Shown in pieces: positions 45,601 through 57,061 of a stretch of DNA of 64,000 bases. Source of the stretch: Balaenoptera acutorostrata (taxonomy: Eukaryota > Chordata > Mammalia > Artiodactyla > Balaenopteridae); assembly GCF_949987535.1 (NCBI RefSeq), contig NC_080078.1, forward strand, positions 48,696,207 through 48,760,206, written 5' to 3'. The notes below the pieces were generated by a model that saw only the letters and a list, made by a program, of their open reading frames with translations, was not told where the DNA came from and did no database searches. Each line of letters starts with the position of its first letter. Position 1 is the first letter of the stretch. The position numbers and the translations under genes were made by a program.

Positions 45601-46679
45601 GGTTGTCCACTCTCACCACTATTATTCAACATAGTTTTGGAAGTTTTAGCCACAGCAATCAGAGAAGAAAAAGAAATAAAAGGAATCCAAATTGGAAAAG
45701 AAGTAAAACTGTCACTGTTTGCAGATGACATGATACTATACATAGAGAATCCTAAAGATGCCACCAGAAAACTACTAGAGCTAATCAATGAATATGTAAA
45801 GTAGCAGGATACAAAATTAATGCACAGAAATCTCTTGCATTCCTATACACTAATGACAAAAAATCTGAAAGAGAAATTAAGGAAACACTCCCATTTACCA
45901 CTGCAACAAAAAGAATAAAATACCTAGGAATAAATCCACCTAAGGAGACAAAAGACCTGTATGCAGAAAACTATGACACTGATGAGAGAAATTAAAGATG
46001 ATACAAACAGATGGAGAGATATACCATGTTCTTGGATTGGAAGAATCAACACTGTGAAAATGACTCTACTACCCAAAGCAATCTACAGATTCAATGCAAT
46101 CCCTATCAAACTACCATGGTATTTTTCACAGAAATAGAACAAAAAATTTCACAATTTGTATGGAAACACAAAAGACCCCGAATAGCCAAAGCAATCTTGA
46201 GAAAGAAAAACGGAGCTGGAGGAATCAGCCTCCCAGACTTCAGACTATACTACAAAGCTACAGTAATCAAGACAGTATGGTACTGGCACAAAAACAGAAA
46301 TATAGATCAATGGAACAGGATAAAAAGCCCAGAGATAAACCCATGCACATATGGTCACCTTATCTTTGATAAAGGAGGCAAGAATATACAATGGAGAAAA
46401 GACAGCCTCTTCAATAAGTGGTGCTGGGAAAACTGGACAGCTACGTGTAAAAGAATGAAATTAGAACACTTCCTAACTCCACACCCAAAAATAAGCTGAA
46501 AATGGATTAAAGACCTAAATGTAAGCCAGACACTATAAAACTCTTAGGGGAAAACATAAGCAGAACACTCTGTGACATAAATCACAGCAAGATCATTTTT
46601 GACCCACCTCATAGAGAAAGGGAAATAAAAACTAAACTAAACAAATGGGACCTAATGAAACTTAAAAGCTTTTGCACAG
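42669..46679 (+). pseudogene. Younger L1, copy 1: rest of ORF1 and ORF2, broken
   Basis: ORF1 resumes after the insert (frameshifted; the RRM segment R-I-I-G-V-P-E-E-E-E is at about 42844-42873) and ends near 43366. ORF2 starts at 43391 with an AP-endonuclease domain (N-G-L-N-A-P; Q-E-T-H-F; N-V-Y-A-P-N; S-D-H-N-A-I) and continues with a reverse transcriptase ([11 protein letters not shown] near 45415; F-A-D-D-M near 45718). There are many stops and frameshifts, e.g. the stop tag replacing tgg at 43562-43564. A 237-bp tandem duplication sits at 44041-44515. It cannot encode a working protein. A SINE interrupts it at 46680. Confidence 0.9.
44041..44515 (+). repeat. 237-bp tandem duplication inside L1 ORF2
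   Basis: Unit 1 starts at 44041 and unit 2 at about 44278. Both run from aaaattgaaatc through cgctataagactagat and accaagagatcactgaagaa to atgcagcagaagcagttcta. The units differ at scattered positions, so the duplication is not recent. Confidence 0.85.
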
Positions 46680-46963
46680 GGGCTTCCCTGGTGGCGCAGT
46701 GGTTGAGAATCTGCCTGCCAATGCAGGGGACATGGGTTTGAGCCGTAGTCTGGGAAGATCCCACATGCTGCGGAGCGACTAGGCCCGTGAGCCACAATTG
46801 CTGAGCCTGTGCATCTGGAGCCTGTGGTCCGCGACAAGAGAGGCCGCGATAGTGAGAGGCCCGCGCACCGCGATGAAGAGTGACCCCTGCTTGCCGCAAC
46901 TAGAGAAAGCCCTCGCACAGAAACAAAGACCCAACACAGTCATAAATAAATAAATAAATAAAT
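46680..46963 (+). mobile_element. CHR-type SINE, sense, inserted in L1 copy 1
   Basis: Head ggcttccctggtggcgcagt, tail ataaataaataaataaataa. Perfect 14-bp duplication aagcttttgcacag at 46666-46679 and 46964-46977. The insertion interrupts L1 ORF2 near its C-terminal end, so the SINE is younger than that L1. Confidence 0.97.
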
Positions 46964-46977
46964 AAGCTTTTGCACAG

Positions 46978-47044
46978 CAAAGGAAACCATAAACAAGACC
47001 AAAAGACAACCCTCAGAATGGGAGAAAATATTTGTAAATGAAGC
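46978..47044 (+). mobile_element. Younger L1, copy 1: last segment, 3' end missing
   Basis: L1 wording continues (ccataaacaagaccaaaaga; cagaatgggagaaaatattt) and then stops at 47044 without 3' UTR or poly-A. Confidence 0.8.
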
Positions 47045-47340
47045 AACAGACTGGGATGCTGAGAAAGAAAGCAAGAGGTATGTGGAGAGCAGCCTCTGAC
47101 AGAACTATGACATGAGGTCAAGGGACTAAGCCAGCCTGCAACAACCCAGACTTGGGGAGCTGGAGAATAAATACTCCTACCTCGTTCTCTTCCTACCCTC
47201 CGTACTTCCAGCTGGTGCCTCTCAGCCAAACCTAACCAGAAGACGGAGGGCAAGGGAGTCCTTTGAAGAAGCCCATATGGGCATAGAGCAGGATGGAATG
47301 GCTCTAGAAAAGCAATCAGAAGACAATGAACGCACCAGGT
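47045..47340 (+). repeat. Old repeat-like sequence, family unknown
   Basis: ctggagaataaatactccta and ccaaacctaaccagaagacg resemble words of an ancient mammalian repeat. No gene was seen. Confidence 0.4.
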
Positions 47341-47829
47341 TTTCCAGACAAGGGAAATTAAATGGCATGAACTAAAAGGATGAGGACATTTAGTGGCATG
47401 CATTAGAAGCATAGTTATTAAAAGTAAAATTACAGAACCTTAGAATTAGGGAACATTAGAGGTCATCTAGTCTAGTATCTTTCATCAGATATTCCTGGCA
47501 GATGACACCAGCTCCTACTTAAATACCTGTGACTAAGCTCACTATATCATACAGGGCAGCCTGTGACATTATTTAATATATCTCTTTCTTATAAAGTTAG
47601 CTTCCATTTCCCCACAGTGATCTTAGGCAGCTGGAGGTGGACAGAATAATCCTGCTATGGGTATGGACTCCAGCAATGGAGCTGTTGCTCCCCTTCACTG
47701 GATACTGTGGCTCGTGCATATTGTTTCTAAGACCCTGTGAGTTGTTTCTGGCCCCCACTCACAGCGATGACGCGTAACAAACTTAGAGCAAACTGAAATC
47801 TTTTCGCACCTAAAAGTACTAAGCCAGTG

Positions 47830-48220
47830 TATCAATCAGTGTTCAACCAGAAAAAAAGAACCAGTAGGAGATATATATTAAAGGATTTATATTAAGGTAT
47901 TGGCTTATGCAATTATGGGAGCTGGCTGGGCAAGTCCAGAACCCACAGGGTAGTTTATCAACAAGGCAGACTGGAAGTCTCGGGCAGGAGCTGAAGCTGC
48001 TGTTTACAGGTGGACTTTTTTCTTCTTCAGGGAAACCTCAGTTCCATTCTTAAGGCCTCTCAACTGTTTGAATCAGGCCAACCCAGATTATTTAGGATAA
48101 TCTCGCTTACTTAAAGGTGCCTGCTAAATACCCTCACAGCAAAAACTAGATTCATGTAGGACTTAATAACTGGAGACTGTAGCCTCGCCAAATAGATACA
48201 TAAAGTTGACCATCACAGCC
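47830..48220 (+). repeat. Old interspersed repeat (family uncertain)
   Basis: tatcaatcagtgttcaacca, agaaccagtaggagatatat and ggcttatgcaattatgggag, ending cataaagttgaccatcacag: a well-known old mammalian repeat, but I cannot fix the family name. Confidence 0.55.
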
Positions 48221-49041
48221 AGATATCTCCTAATCCTTATGTGTTCACTAAATTTTTGAATCTAAGTGAAATCTTTTACATTTATATCTGTTTCATTGTG
48301 TTCATTTGGGACTATTTCAACCTATCAATTATGTCAATCAAACTCTCCTAGTTTTCTGTCATTCAAATTTTTGACAAGCATGCCCTCCAATCTTTTACCC
48401 AAATTCTTGTTACAGACAGGACCAAGTTTAGAGCCTAGAGCCCACAATAATCCACGATAAATCTCTAATATTATATTTACCCACTGATAACAGATAAAAA
48501 TCTACATGTGATGAGGTTGAAAAAATAAAATTTTAGTTATCAGAATGCCTTGTACAGAGTGCACTGCCCTTGTTTGGGAAGATGCCTTAATAAGCATTGG
48601 TAGATAGAAGGTAGACAGACACGCCTTCCTGATCCCCCACCTTCAACCCCACACAGAAGCCTAGTGTCAGGAACAGTACCTATGGAATCAGTAGTTAAGA
48701 AAGTAGAGGAAGCCATGGAGAAGTAACCTTTCTTGGAAGATTTACAAGCTATGAAATGAACCAGAAATATGGGTTATACATGGTTATAGAGCTGGCTAAA
48801 AACCTTGCAAAATCCCATTCTCATTCAGTTCCCATTTCAACATTTTGTGTACAGGATATCATAAAAAATGGAATATAGGTGTTTTATATAAATGCTACTC
48901 CCCAGACTTGTTAGTCCTTCAGAAAAGAAAAATTAGATTTAACCTAACATTCTCAAAAAACTTCCTGATTCTTAGTGATAATATCTCCTTAACTCAAGGC
49001 TCACAAACTGTGTATAAAAATCTGTTCAAAAAATGAAAGAG

Positions 49042-49355
49042 GGCTTCCCTGGTGGCGCAGTGGTTGAGAATCTGCCTGCTAATGCAGGGCACACGGGTTC
49101 GAGCCCTGGTCTGGGAAGATCCCACATGCCGCGGAGCAACTGGGCCTGTGAGCCACAATTACTGAGCCTGCGCGTCTGGAGCCTGTGCTCTGCAACGAGA
49201 GGCCGCGACAGTGAGAGGCCCGCGCACCACGATGAAGAGTGGCCCCCGCTCGCCACAACTGGAGAAAGCCCTCGCACAGAAACGAAGACCCAACACAGTC
49301 AAAAATAAATACATAAATAAATAAATTTAAAAAAAAATCATATCAAGCATTTAAA
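49042..49355 (+). mobile_element. CHR-type SINE, sense, with extended tail
   Basis: Head ggcttccctggtggcgcagt. Perfect 14-bp duplication aaaaaatgaaagag at 49028-49041 and 49356-49369. Between the ataaataaat tail and the second duplication lies tcatatcaagcattt plus A-runs, an unusual extension. Confidence 0.95.
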
Positions 49356-49479
49356 AAAAAATGAAAGAGAAATTAAGGAGATTAGCATCAAGCTGGTTCT
49401 AGAATATGAATATATTTTTCTACATCTTGAAAATAGGGGAACTGTCTACCAATTTTCAGATCTCTATCACTTTTTCCTT

Positions 49480-49700
49480 TACCTAGAGGTTGTCAAATAT
49501 AACCAAAAGCATTTGTTTTCCCTTTAATTCAAGGCAAGATCTGTGCCTGGCATTGTGTCTGTCACATACTTAATATGAATAAATATTTGCTGAATTAAAT
49601 TGAGTTGAATTCTTCCTATATAGAGCTAGGATGTAAACTCAGATCTTCTGACTCCAAGTTTAGCATTATCTACAATATACTACAATATAGGTGCTACATA
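49480..49700 (+). repeat. L2/MIR-type fragments
   Basis: gtgcctggcattgtgtctgt and tgaataaatatttgctgaat resemble an L2 or MIR terminus; caacagatcttctgactcc-like wording after it resembles reversed MIR. Confidence 0.45.
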
Positions 49701-50484
49701 AAAATAATAAACCCTTACATTTTTAGAGTATGTTTGAATGGTGTTTTATAGTTGAACACAATGCTTTCATATCCCATTACATTTTTTTTAATGGCATGCT
49801 CATTTTCTCGCAGGGTATCTTATCACTAGAACTTCAATAACTAATTCTTCTTTCTGAGTCAGAATTGAGTCTAATAGAGTAATTATCTTTATTAAATTGT
49901 TAGCAAGACAAATCAATAATTAATCATGCAGTGGGAACAGTGGAGCCTATTCCTGCAGGCAACTGGAACACTAGCTTCTTTGTCCTTCCTGACCAGATCC
50001 TTCCAGGCATTTCTTGGAATTAATCATTATTAATTTTGGTGATTAGACCATACAGCTCCTATGTGCTTGCTTGGAGGGGAGTGTCTTAGAATCCTGCTTT
50101 AAGCCAGGGTTGGCATTCTTTTTTCTCACTTCTAGGGTCTGTGACCAGCTAGGCTAAGTTTATCATTTGTATTCCACATTATTGACTGTGGAATGTATGT
50201 GGAGGACACTGGGAAGTGCCATTCAGATCCTCTCTTCAATGAAGGACTTGTTGCCCAGTTGCTGGAAGTGCAGTTCACAGACAGCCTTCAGCAGTCAGTC
50301 CCTTTAGAGACTGTCTCAGGTGCAGACAACTGCATAGCCCAAGGTTATGCCTCCTTCCTGGGAGAGCCAACTTCCAACGACTAATCAATTCAGGAACATA
50401 AAGGCCTGATCATGTCAGTCTAACTTGGGATGAGTTAGAAGAGACATGTTAGCTCCAGAGTACCCTCTGGGGTCAGGAAAGGGT

Positions 50485-51000
50485 TTCACTGGGCTTGTTA
50501 CCAAGTCCAAGCTTGTACTGCTTGCCACATGACAGGCCAATAAATCAAGAGACAAGTTGTTGGGGCAAGGAATAGAGACTTTATTCAGAAAAAGAGCAGA
50601 CTGAGAAGATCGTGGACTACTGTCCCAAAGAACCATCTTACCTGAGTTAGAATTCAGGCTTCTTTTATACTAAGATGGGAGGAGGTATGGCCCATTGTTG
50701 CAAACTTTTAGGTGCAGGAATCCTTTGTTCTTACAGCCATCCAAGTAGGTCTGGTCACAATGTTCCTATATACCACCAAGAAGACAATTATTATTTTCTG
50801 TTCTGCAAATTTTTATCTCTATATGAATGGAAAAGTGTTATACCTTCAAAGGTCAGAACCTTGAGAATGGGCTATCATGTATATTTCAGGCTATAAGCAA
50901 CATTCTTTTACAAAAGGAGCAGAACCAGCATGGCTGAGCACAGGCGACAGAACACAAGGGTTAGAATTAAAGGAATAGATCTGATATGGAGTCAGGTTTG
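50485..51000 (-). mobile_element. Endogenous retrovirus solo LTR, antisense (probable)
   Basis: gagactttattcagaaaaag is a reversed polyadenylation signal with a following R/U5-like stretch (ttgttggggcaaggaataga), and gcttcttttatactaagatg resembles a reversed promoter region. Such LTRs are common in cetartiodactyls. The boundaries are estimated and no coding region accompanies it. Confidence 0.5.
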
Positions 51001-51086
51001 TTCTTCTGTGTTGCAGCTTGCGTCACAGCTTCTCTTTCTGCCTAATCCAACTTCTTCACCAGGTGTGGTTCCCAAGAGCACTTCTT

Positions 51087-51094
51087 TTTTCTTT

Positions 51095-51125
<31 letters not shown>

Positions 51126-51445
51126 TGGCTACATTGGGTCTTTGTTGCTGCGCGTGGGCTTTCTCTAGTTGCAGTGAGTGGGGGCTACTCTTCACTGCTG
51201 TGCGGGGGGTTCTCGTTGCAGTGGTTGTCTTTGTTGCACAGCACAGGCTCTAGGCACACAGGCTTCACTAGTTGTGTCACACAGGCTCAGTAGTTGTGGC
51301 TCACATGCTCTAGAGCAGAGGCTCAGTAGTTGTGGCACATGAGCTTACTTGCTCCGCAGCATATGGGATCTTCCCAGACCAGGACTCAAACCCATATGCC
51401 CTGCATTGGCAGGCGGATTCTTAACCACTGCACCACCAGGGAAGT
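51087..51445 (-). mobile_element. CHR-type SINE, antisense
   Basis: TTTA-rich reversed tail, ggctacattgggtctttgtt, ending ccaccagggaagt. Duplication cccaagagcacttctt (51071-51086) is repeated with one mismatch at 51446-51461. Confidence 0.95.
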
Positions 51446-51559
51446 CCCAAGGGCACTTCTTAATAAATACTCCAAATTCTTAAAATCTGCTTATCAGGGA
51501 ACCCAATCTGTGTACCATTTAATACCTTTCGTATTACTTAAAGTTTTTCTTTAAATCAA

Positions 51560-52262
51560 CACAAGTTTTTTTGTAAATGAATTTATTTTAAAAGAAAATC
51601 ACTAAAGATCTCCTATTCTGGCAAAATGGTGGTTTAATCCAATATGAAAATCCTACTGCTTACAAATACCTAAAAATGACACCTAATATATGCCAAAACA
51701 CTTTTTTTAAATGAAGACCTGGGCTCACAAGAAACTGAAATCCCCAGGTGCTAGAAATAATGAAAAATAAGCATGTGAGTTGATGTTTTGTCAAGCTGTG
51801 ATCAGAGCTGGTAATGGATGAGCCTTGGATTTTAAATCCCAGGCTGGGAAAATAAAAAAGACATAAAAATCTTTGACAAGGGAATTGAGATGAAGAGTTA
51901 TGAATAAAACTAAGAGTCTCATAGAGCTGTGCATACAGTGAAAGGGGAGATTAGGAAAAAACAACAAACCACCCACCATTATATGTAAATATCAAGGAAG
52001 CTTTTCCTCCACTTAGACTCTCACAGGGAAAAACATGTTCCTGGAAAATAACCTACACAATATCCCTGCACCTTATACAGATATGAATTTGAATTTATGC
52101 CACCTGATTTGTGTGTGTGTGTGTGTGTGTGAACACTTTCAAGCCAATATGTTCACATACACAAATTTCTTTCCACCAATAAGACAATAAATCTGGAAAC
52201 CTGACAGAAGCAATACAAAATAACTTTGGGGAAACAATTCCACAATTCCTACATTACAAGCC
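51560..52262 (+). mobile_element. Old L1, 5' part (probable)
   Basis: ttctggcaaaatggtggttt, acaagaaactgaaatcccca and agggaaaaacatgttcctgg resemble the untranslated 5' region of an ancient L1. A (TG)n run is at 52110-52131. It is followed directly by a younger L1. Confidence 0.5.
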
Positions 52263-52264
52263 TT

Positions 52265-52647
52265 GTTGGGGGGTGGAGTCAAGATGGCAGTGTGGGAAGA
52301 CGTGGAGTTAGTGTCTCCCCACAACTAGGGTGCCTGATGGCCGCTGGTGAGAGACCCTGATGCCCAAGGAGATGGGAGGAACCCTCAAGTTAACCGGCTT
52401 GGTTCACAAGCCAGGGGTCAGGCCGAAGCTCCTGCGGTGGGAGCTCCGAGTCCGAACCACTGGACTAACAGAGAACCTCAGACTCCAGGGAATATTCATC
52501 GGAGTGAGGTCTCACAGAGGTCCTCATCTCAGCACCAAAACGCAGCTCTACACAACAGCCTAGAAACTCCAGTGTTGGAGGCCTCAGGCCAAACAACCAG
52601 CAAGACAGGAACAAAATCCCACTCATAAAAAAAAGGAAAAAAAAAAT
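52265..52647 (+). mobile_element. Younger L1, copy 2: 5' UTR
   Basis: The element opens with gggggtggagtcaagatggc, the recognisable 5' start of these L1s, so it is complete at its 5' end. It is colinear with copy 1 up to ccaaacaaccagcaagacag. About 245 bp present in copy 1 before ORF1 are then missing and replaced by an A-rich run. Confidence 0.85.
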
Positions 52648-53570
52648 GAGACAGCAAAAATATACATCACAGATGAAAGAGCAATGTAAAAACCTGCATG
52701 ACCAAATAAATGAAGAGGAAATAGGCAATCTATCTGAAAAAGAATTCAGAGTAATGATAGTAAAGATGATCCAGAATCTCGGAAATAGAATGGAGGAATG
52801 GATAGAGAAAGTACAAGAAATGTTTAACAAAGATCTAGAAGAACTAAAGAAAAAACAGAGATGAACAACACAGTAACTGAAATGAAAAATACACTAGAAA
52901 GAATCAGTAACAGAATAACTGAGGCAGAAGAATGAATAAGTGAGCTGGAAGACAAAATGGTGGAAATAACTGCCAAGGAGCAGAATAAAGAAAAAAGAAT
53001 AAAAAGAATTGAAGACAATCTCAGAGACCTCTGGGACAACCCTAAACACACCAACGTTCGAATTATAGGGGTCCCAGAAGAAGAAGAGAAAAAGAAAGGG
53101 TCTGAGAAAATATTTGAAGAGATTATAGTGGAAAACTTCCCTAACATGGGAAAGGAAATAGTCACCCAAGTTCAGGAAGTGCAGAGAATCCCATACAGGA
53201 TAAACCCTAGGAAAAACACATCAAGACACATATTCATCAAACTAACAAAAATTAAATTCAAAGAAAAAATATTAAAAGCAGCAAGGGAAAAACAAAAAAT
53301 AACATACAAAGCAATCCCCATAAGGTTATCAGCTGATTTTTCAGCAGAAACTCTGCAGGCCAGAAGGGAGTGGCAGGATATACTTACAGTGATGAAAGAG
53401 AAAAACCTACAGCCAAGATTACCCAGAGGATCTCATTCAGATTTGATGGAGAAATCAAAAGCTTTTCAGACAAGCAAAACCTAACAGAATTCAGCACCAC
53501 CAAACCAGCTTTACAACAAATCCTAAAGGAACTTCTCTAGGCTGGAAACACGAGAGAAGAAACACACCCA
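52648..53570 (+). pseudogene. Younger L1, copy 2: ORF1, broken
   Basis: The start at 52646-52648 reads M-R-Q-Q-K-Y-T-S-Q-M-K-E-Q. The coiled-coil part breaks at a stop near 52862, continues in another frame, and the RRM and C-terminal domain are open from 52957 to 53484 (R-I-I-G-V-P-E-E-E-E at about 53060; R-L-S-A-D-F-S-A-E-T-L-Q-A-R at about 53324). L1 ORF1p is an RNA-binding chaperone of the L1 particle; this copy cannot make the full protein. Confidence 0.88.
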
Positions 53571-53598
53571 CAAAAACAAACCCAAAACAATTAAGAAA

Positions 53599-56402
53599 AT
53601 GGTCATAGGAACATACATATTGATAATAACCTTGAATGTAAACGGATTAAATGCCCCAACCAGAAGACACAGACTGGCTGAATGGATACAAAAACAAGAC
53701 CCTTATATATGCTGTCTACAAGAGACCCACTTCAGACCTAGGGACACATACACACTGAAAGCGAGGGGATGGAAAAAGATATTCCATGCAAACAGAAATC
53801 AAAAGAAAGCTGGAGTAGCAATACTCATATCAGATAAAATAGACTTTAAAATAAAGACTGTTACAAGAGATAAGGAGGGACACTATATAATGATCAAAGG
53901 ATCAATCCAAGAAGAAGATATAAAAATTATAAATGTTTATGCACCCAACATAGGAGCACCTCAATACATAAGGCAAATGCTAACAACCATGAAAGGAGAA
54001 ATCAACATTAACACAATAATAGTAAGGGACTTTAACACCCCACTTACACCAATGGAGAGATCATCCAAACAGAATAAATAAGGAAACACAAGCTTTAAAT
54101 GACACAATAAACCAGATAGATTTAATTGATATTTATAGAATATTCCACCCAGAAGTGGCAGAATACACTTTCTTCTCAAGTGCACACGGAACATTCTCCA
54201 GGATAGATCACATCTTGGGTCACAAATCAAGCCTCAGAAAACTTAAGAAAATTGAAATCGTTTCAAGCATCTTTTCTGACCACAATGCTATGAGATTGGA
54301 AATCAATTACAGGAAAAAAACTGTAAAAAAAAGACAAATACATGGAGGGTAAACAGTGCCCTGCTAAATAACCAAGAGATCACTGAAGAAATCAAAGAAG
54401 AAATTTTTAAAATACATAGAAACAAATGACAATGAAAACACAATGACCCAAAACCTATGGGATGCAGCAAAAGCAGTTCTAAGAGGGAAGTTTACAGCAA
54501 TTCAGTCTCACCTCAAGAAACAAGAAAAATCACAAACAATCTAACCCTACAATTAAAACAACTAGAGAAAGAAGAACAAAGAAAACCCAAAGTCAGTAGA
54601 AGGAAAGAAATCATAAAGATCAGAGCAGAAATAAATGAAATAAAAACAAAAACAATAGCAAAGATCAATAAAACTAAAACTGGTTCTTTGAGAAGATAAA
54701 CAAAACTGATAAACTCTTAGCCAGACTCATCAAGAAAAAAAGGGAGATGATGCAAATCAATAAAATTAGAAATGAAAAAGGATAAATCACAACAGACACT
54801 GCAGAAATACAAAGGATTACAAGAGACTACTACAAGCAACTCTGTGCCAATAAAATGGACAACCTGGAAGAAATGGAGAAATTCTTAGAAAGGTATAACC
54901 TTCCAAGACTGAACCAGGAAACAATAGAAAATATGAACAGACCAATCACAAGTAATGAAATTGAAACTGTGGTTAAAAATCTTCCAACAAACAAAAGTCC
55001 AGGACCAGATGGCTTCACAGGTGAATTCTATCAAACGTTTAGAGAAGAGCTAACACCCATCCTTCTCAAAGTCTTCCAAAAAATTGCAGAGGGAGAAACA
55101 CTCCCAAATTCATTCTAGGAAGCCACCATCACCCTGATACCAAAACCAGAAAAAGATATCACAAAAGAAGAAAATTATAGACCAAAATCACTGATGAACC
55201 TAGATGCAAAAATCCTGAACAAAATACTAACAAACAGAATCCAACAGCACATTAAAAGGATCATATACCATGATCAAGGTGGATTTATCCCAGGGATGCA
55301 AGGATTCTTCAATATACGCAAATCAATCAATGTGATACACCATATTAACAAATTAAGGGCTAATAACCATATGATCATCTCAATAGATGCAGAAAAAGCT
55401 TTTGACAAAATTCAACACCCATTTATGATAAAAACTCTCCAGAAAATGAGCATAGAGGGAACCTACCTCAACATAATAAAGGCCATATATGACAAACCCA
55501 CAGCAAGCATCATACTCAATGGTGAAAAACTGAAAGCATTTCCACTAAGATCAGGAACAAGACAAGGATGTCCAGTCTCACCACTCTTACTCAGCATAGT
55601 TTTGGAAGTCCTGGTCACAGCAATCAGAGAAGAAAAGGAAATAAAAGGAATACAAATTGGGAAAGAAGAAGTAAAACTGTCACTGTTTGCAGATGACATG
55701 ATACTATGCATAGAAAATCCTAAAGATGCCACCAGAAAACCACTAGAACTAATCAATGAATTTGGTAAGGTTTCAGGATACAAAGTTAATGCACAAAAAG
55801 CTCTGGCATTCCTATACGGCAACAACAAAAAATCAGAGAGAGAAATTAAGGAAACACTCCCATTTACCATTCCAACAAAAAGAATAAAATACCTAGGAAT
55901 AAACCTGCCTAAGGAGACGAAAGACTTGTACTCAGAAAACTACAAAATACTGATGAACGAAATCAAAGATGACATAAACAGATGGAGAAATATGCCATGT
56001 TCTTGGATTGGAAGAATCAGTATTGTGAAAATGACTATACTACCCAAAGCAATCTACAGGTTGAATGCAATCCCTATCAAACTACCAATGGCATTCTTCA
56101 CAGAATTAGGACAAAAGATTTTACAATTCGTATAGCAACACAAAAGACCCCGAATAGCCAAAGCAATCTTGAGAAAGAAAAACAGAGTTGGAGGAATCAG
56201 GCTCCCTGACTTCAAACTATACCACAAAGCTACAGTAATCAAGACAGTATGGTACTGGCACAAAAACAGAAATTTAGATCAATGGTACAGGATAGAATGC
56301 CCAGAGATAAACCCACACACATATAAGCACCTAATTTATGACAAAGGAGGCAAGAACATTCAATGGAGAAAAGATAGCCTCTTCAATAAGTGGTGCTGGG
56401 AA
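53599..56402 (+). pseudogene. Younger L1, copy 2: ORF2, broken and 3'-truncated
   Basis: Starts at 53599 with the AP-endonuclease domain (N-V-N-G-L-N-A-P; Q-E-T-H-F; N-V-Y-A-P-N), breaks near 54081, and has further frameshifts to 55190. The frame 55194-56135 is open for 313 residues and keeps the reverse transcriptase motifs: S-I-D-A-E-K-A-F-D (residues 63-71), [10 protein letters not shown] (121-130) and F-A-D-D (166-169). A stop at 56133 then ends it (tag in place of an expected tgg). L1 homology stops at 56402, before the usual ORF2 end, 3' UTR and poly-A. Confidence 0.9.
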
Positions 56403-56808
56403 AGTATACACAGATTATACACAGACCATTGATTATCATTTGGATGAAGATTAAGATCAGATCCCATCCGCACCTCATATACAAAAATTCCAGTTTTATT
56501 AAAGACCTAAATGTGATTATGAAAACTTTAATAATTTTAGAAGATATTGGCATAAGAAAGGGGTCTTAGAAAAGATAAAAGTAAAACCATAATGGCAAAA
56601 TTCATAAATTTGACTACCTTAAAAATTTTTAATTTGATTAGATATTTTTAATTATAACATAAAAAAAGCCTAACAGACTGGAAAAAGCAACAAATATAGT
56701 CAACAAATATAGTCAACAAAGAATTAGTATTTGGTTATATAAAGAACACCTACAAATCAACATGAAAACCAAATAGAAAAGGAAGAAAGGATACAAATAG
56801 GCAATTCT
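56403..56808 (+). mobile_element. Old L1, ORF2 tail
   Basis: taaagacctaaatgtgatta, tagaagatattggcataaga and ttataaagaacacctacaaatc-like wording belong to an older L1 in the same orientation. It continues after the antisense insertion at 57831. Confidence 0.6.
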
Positions 56809-56864
56809 TTTTTTTTTAGATTTATTTTTTATTGAGATAACATTGGTTTATAACATTATATAAG
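56809..56864 (-). mobile_element. L1 3' UTR, antisense, 3' terminal part
   Basis: A poly-T run followed by tttattgagataacattggt, the reversed end of an L1. It is split from 57062-57830 by a SINE. Confidence 0.75.
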
Positions 56865-57061
56865 GGGACTGGGACTACCCTCGTGGTCCAGTGGTTAAGA
56901 CTTCGCCTTCCAATGCAAGGGATGCGGTTTCAATCCCTGGTCAGGAAGCTAAGATCCCACATGCCTTGCGGCCCAAAAACCAAAACATAAAACAGAAGCA
57001 GTATTGTAACAAATTCAATAAACACTTTAAAAAAATGGTCCATATCCAAAAAAAACTTTAA
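56865..57061 (+). mobile_element. CHR-family SINE, sense, long 3' tail type
   Basis: Head gggactaccctcgtggtcca (diverged), tRNA-like part, then caaattcaataaacacttta and tggtccatat, the 3' tail of an older CHR subfamily. Perfect 13-bp duplication aacattatataag at 56852-56864 and 57062-57074. Confidence 0.93.

Noticed and set aside
43682..46499. Possible active L1 (endonuclease and reverse transcriptase frames visible)
   Set aside because: Multiple stops and frameshifts, a foreign insert in ORF1, a tandem duplication and a SINE in ORF2, and no 3' end.
49800..49860. Possible exon after the acceptor-like ttttctcgcag
   Set aside because: The downstream sequence has no open frame compatible with SEL1L2 phase and no conserved-looking peptide.
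55194..56135. 313-residue reverse transcriptase frame as a domesticated gene
   Set aside because: All catalytic motifs are kept, but it is simply the least damaged part of a broken L1, flanked by in-frame L1 remnants on both sides; nothing suggests selection.
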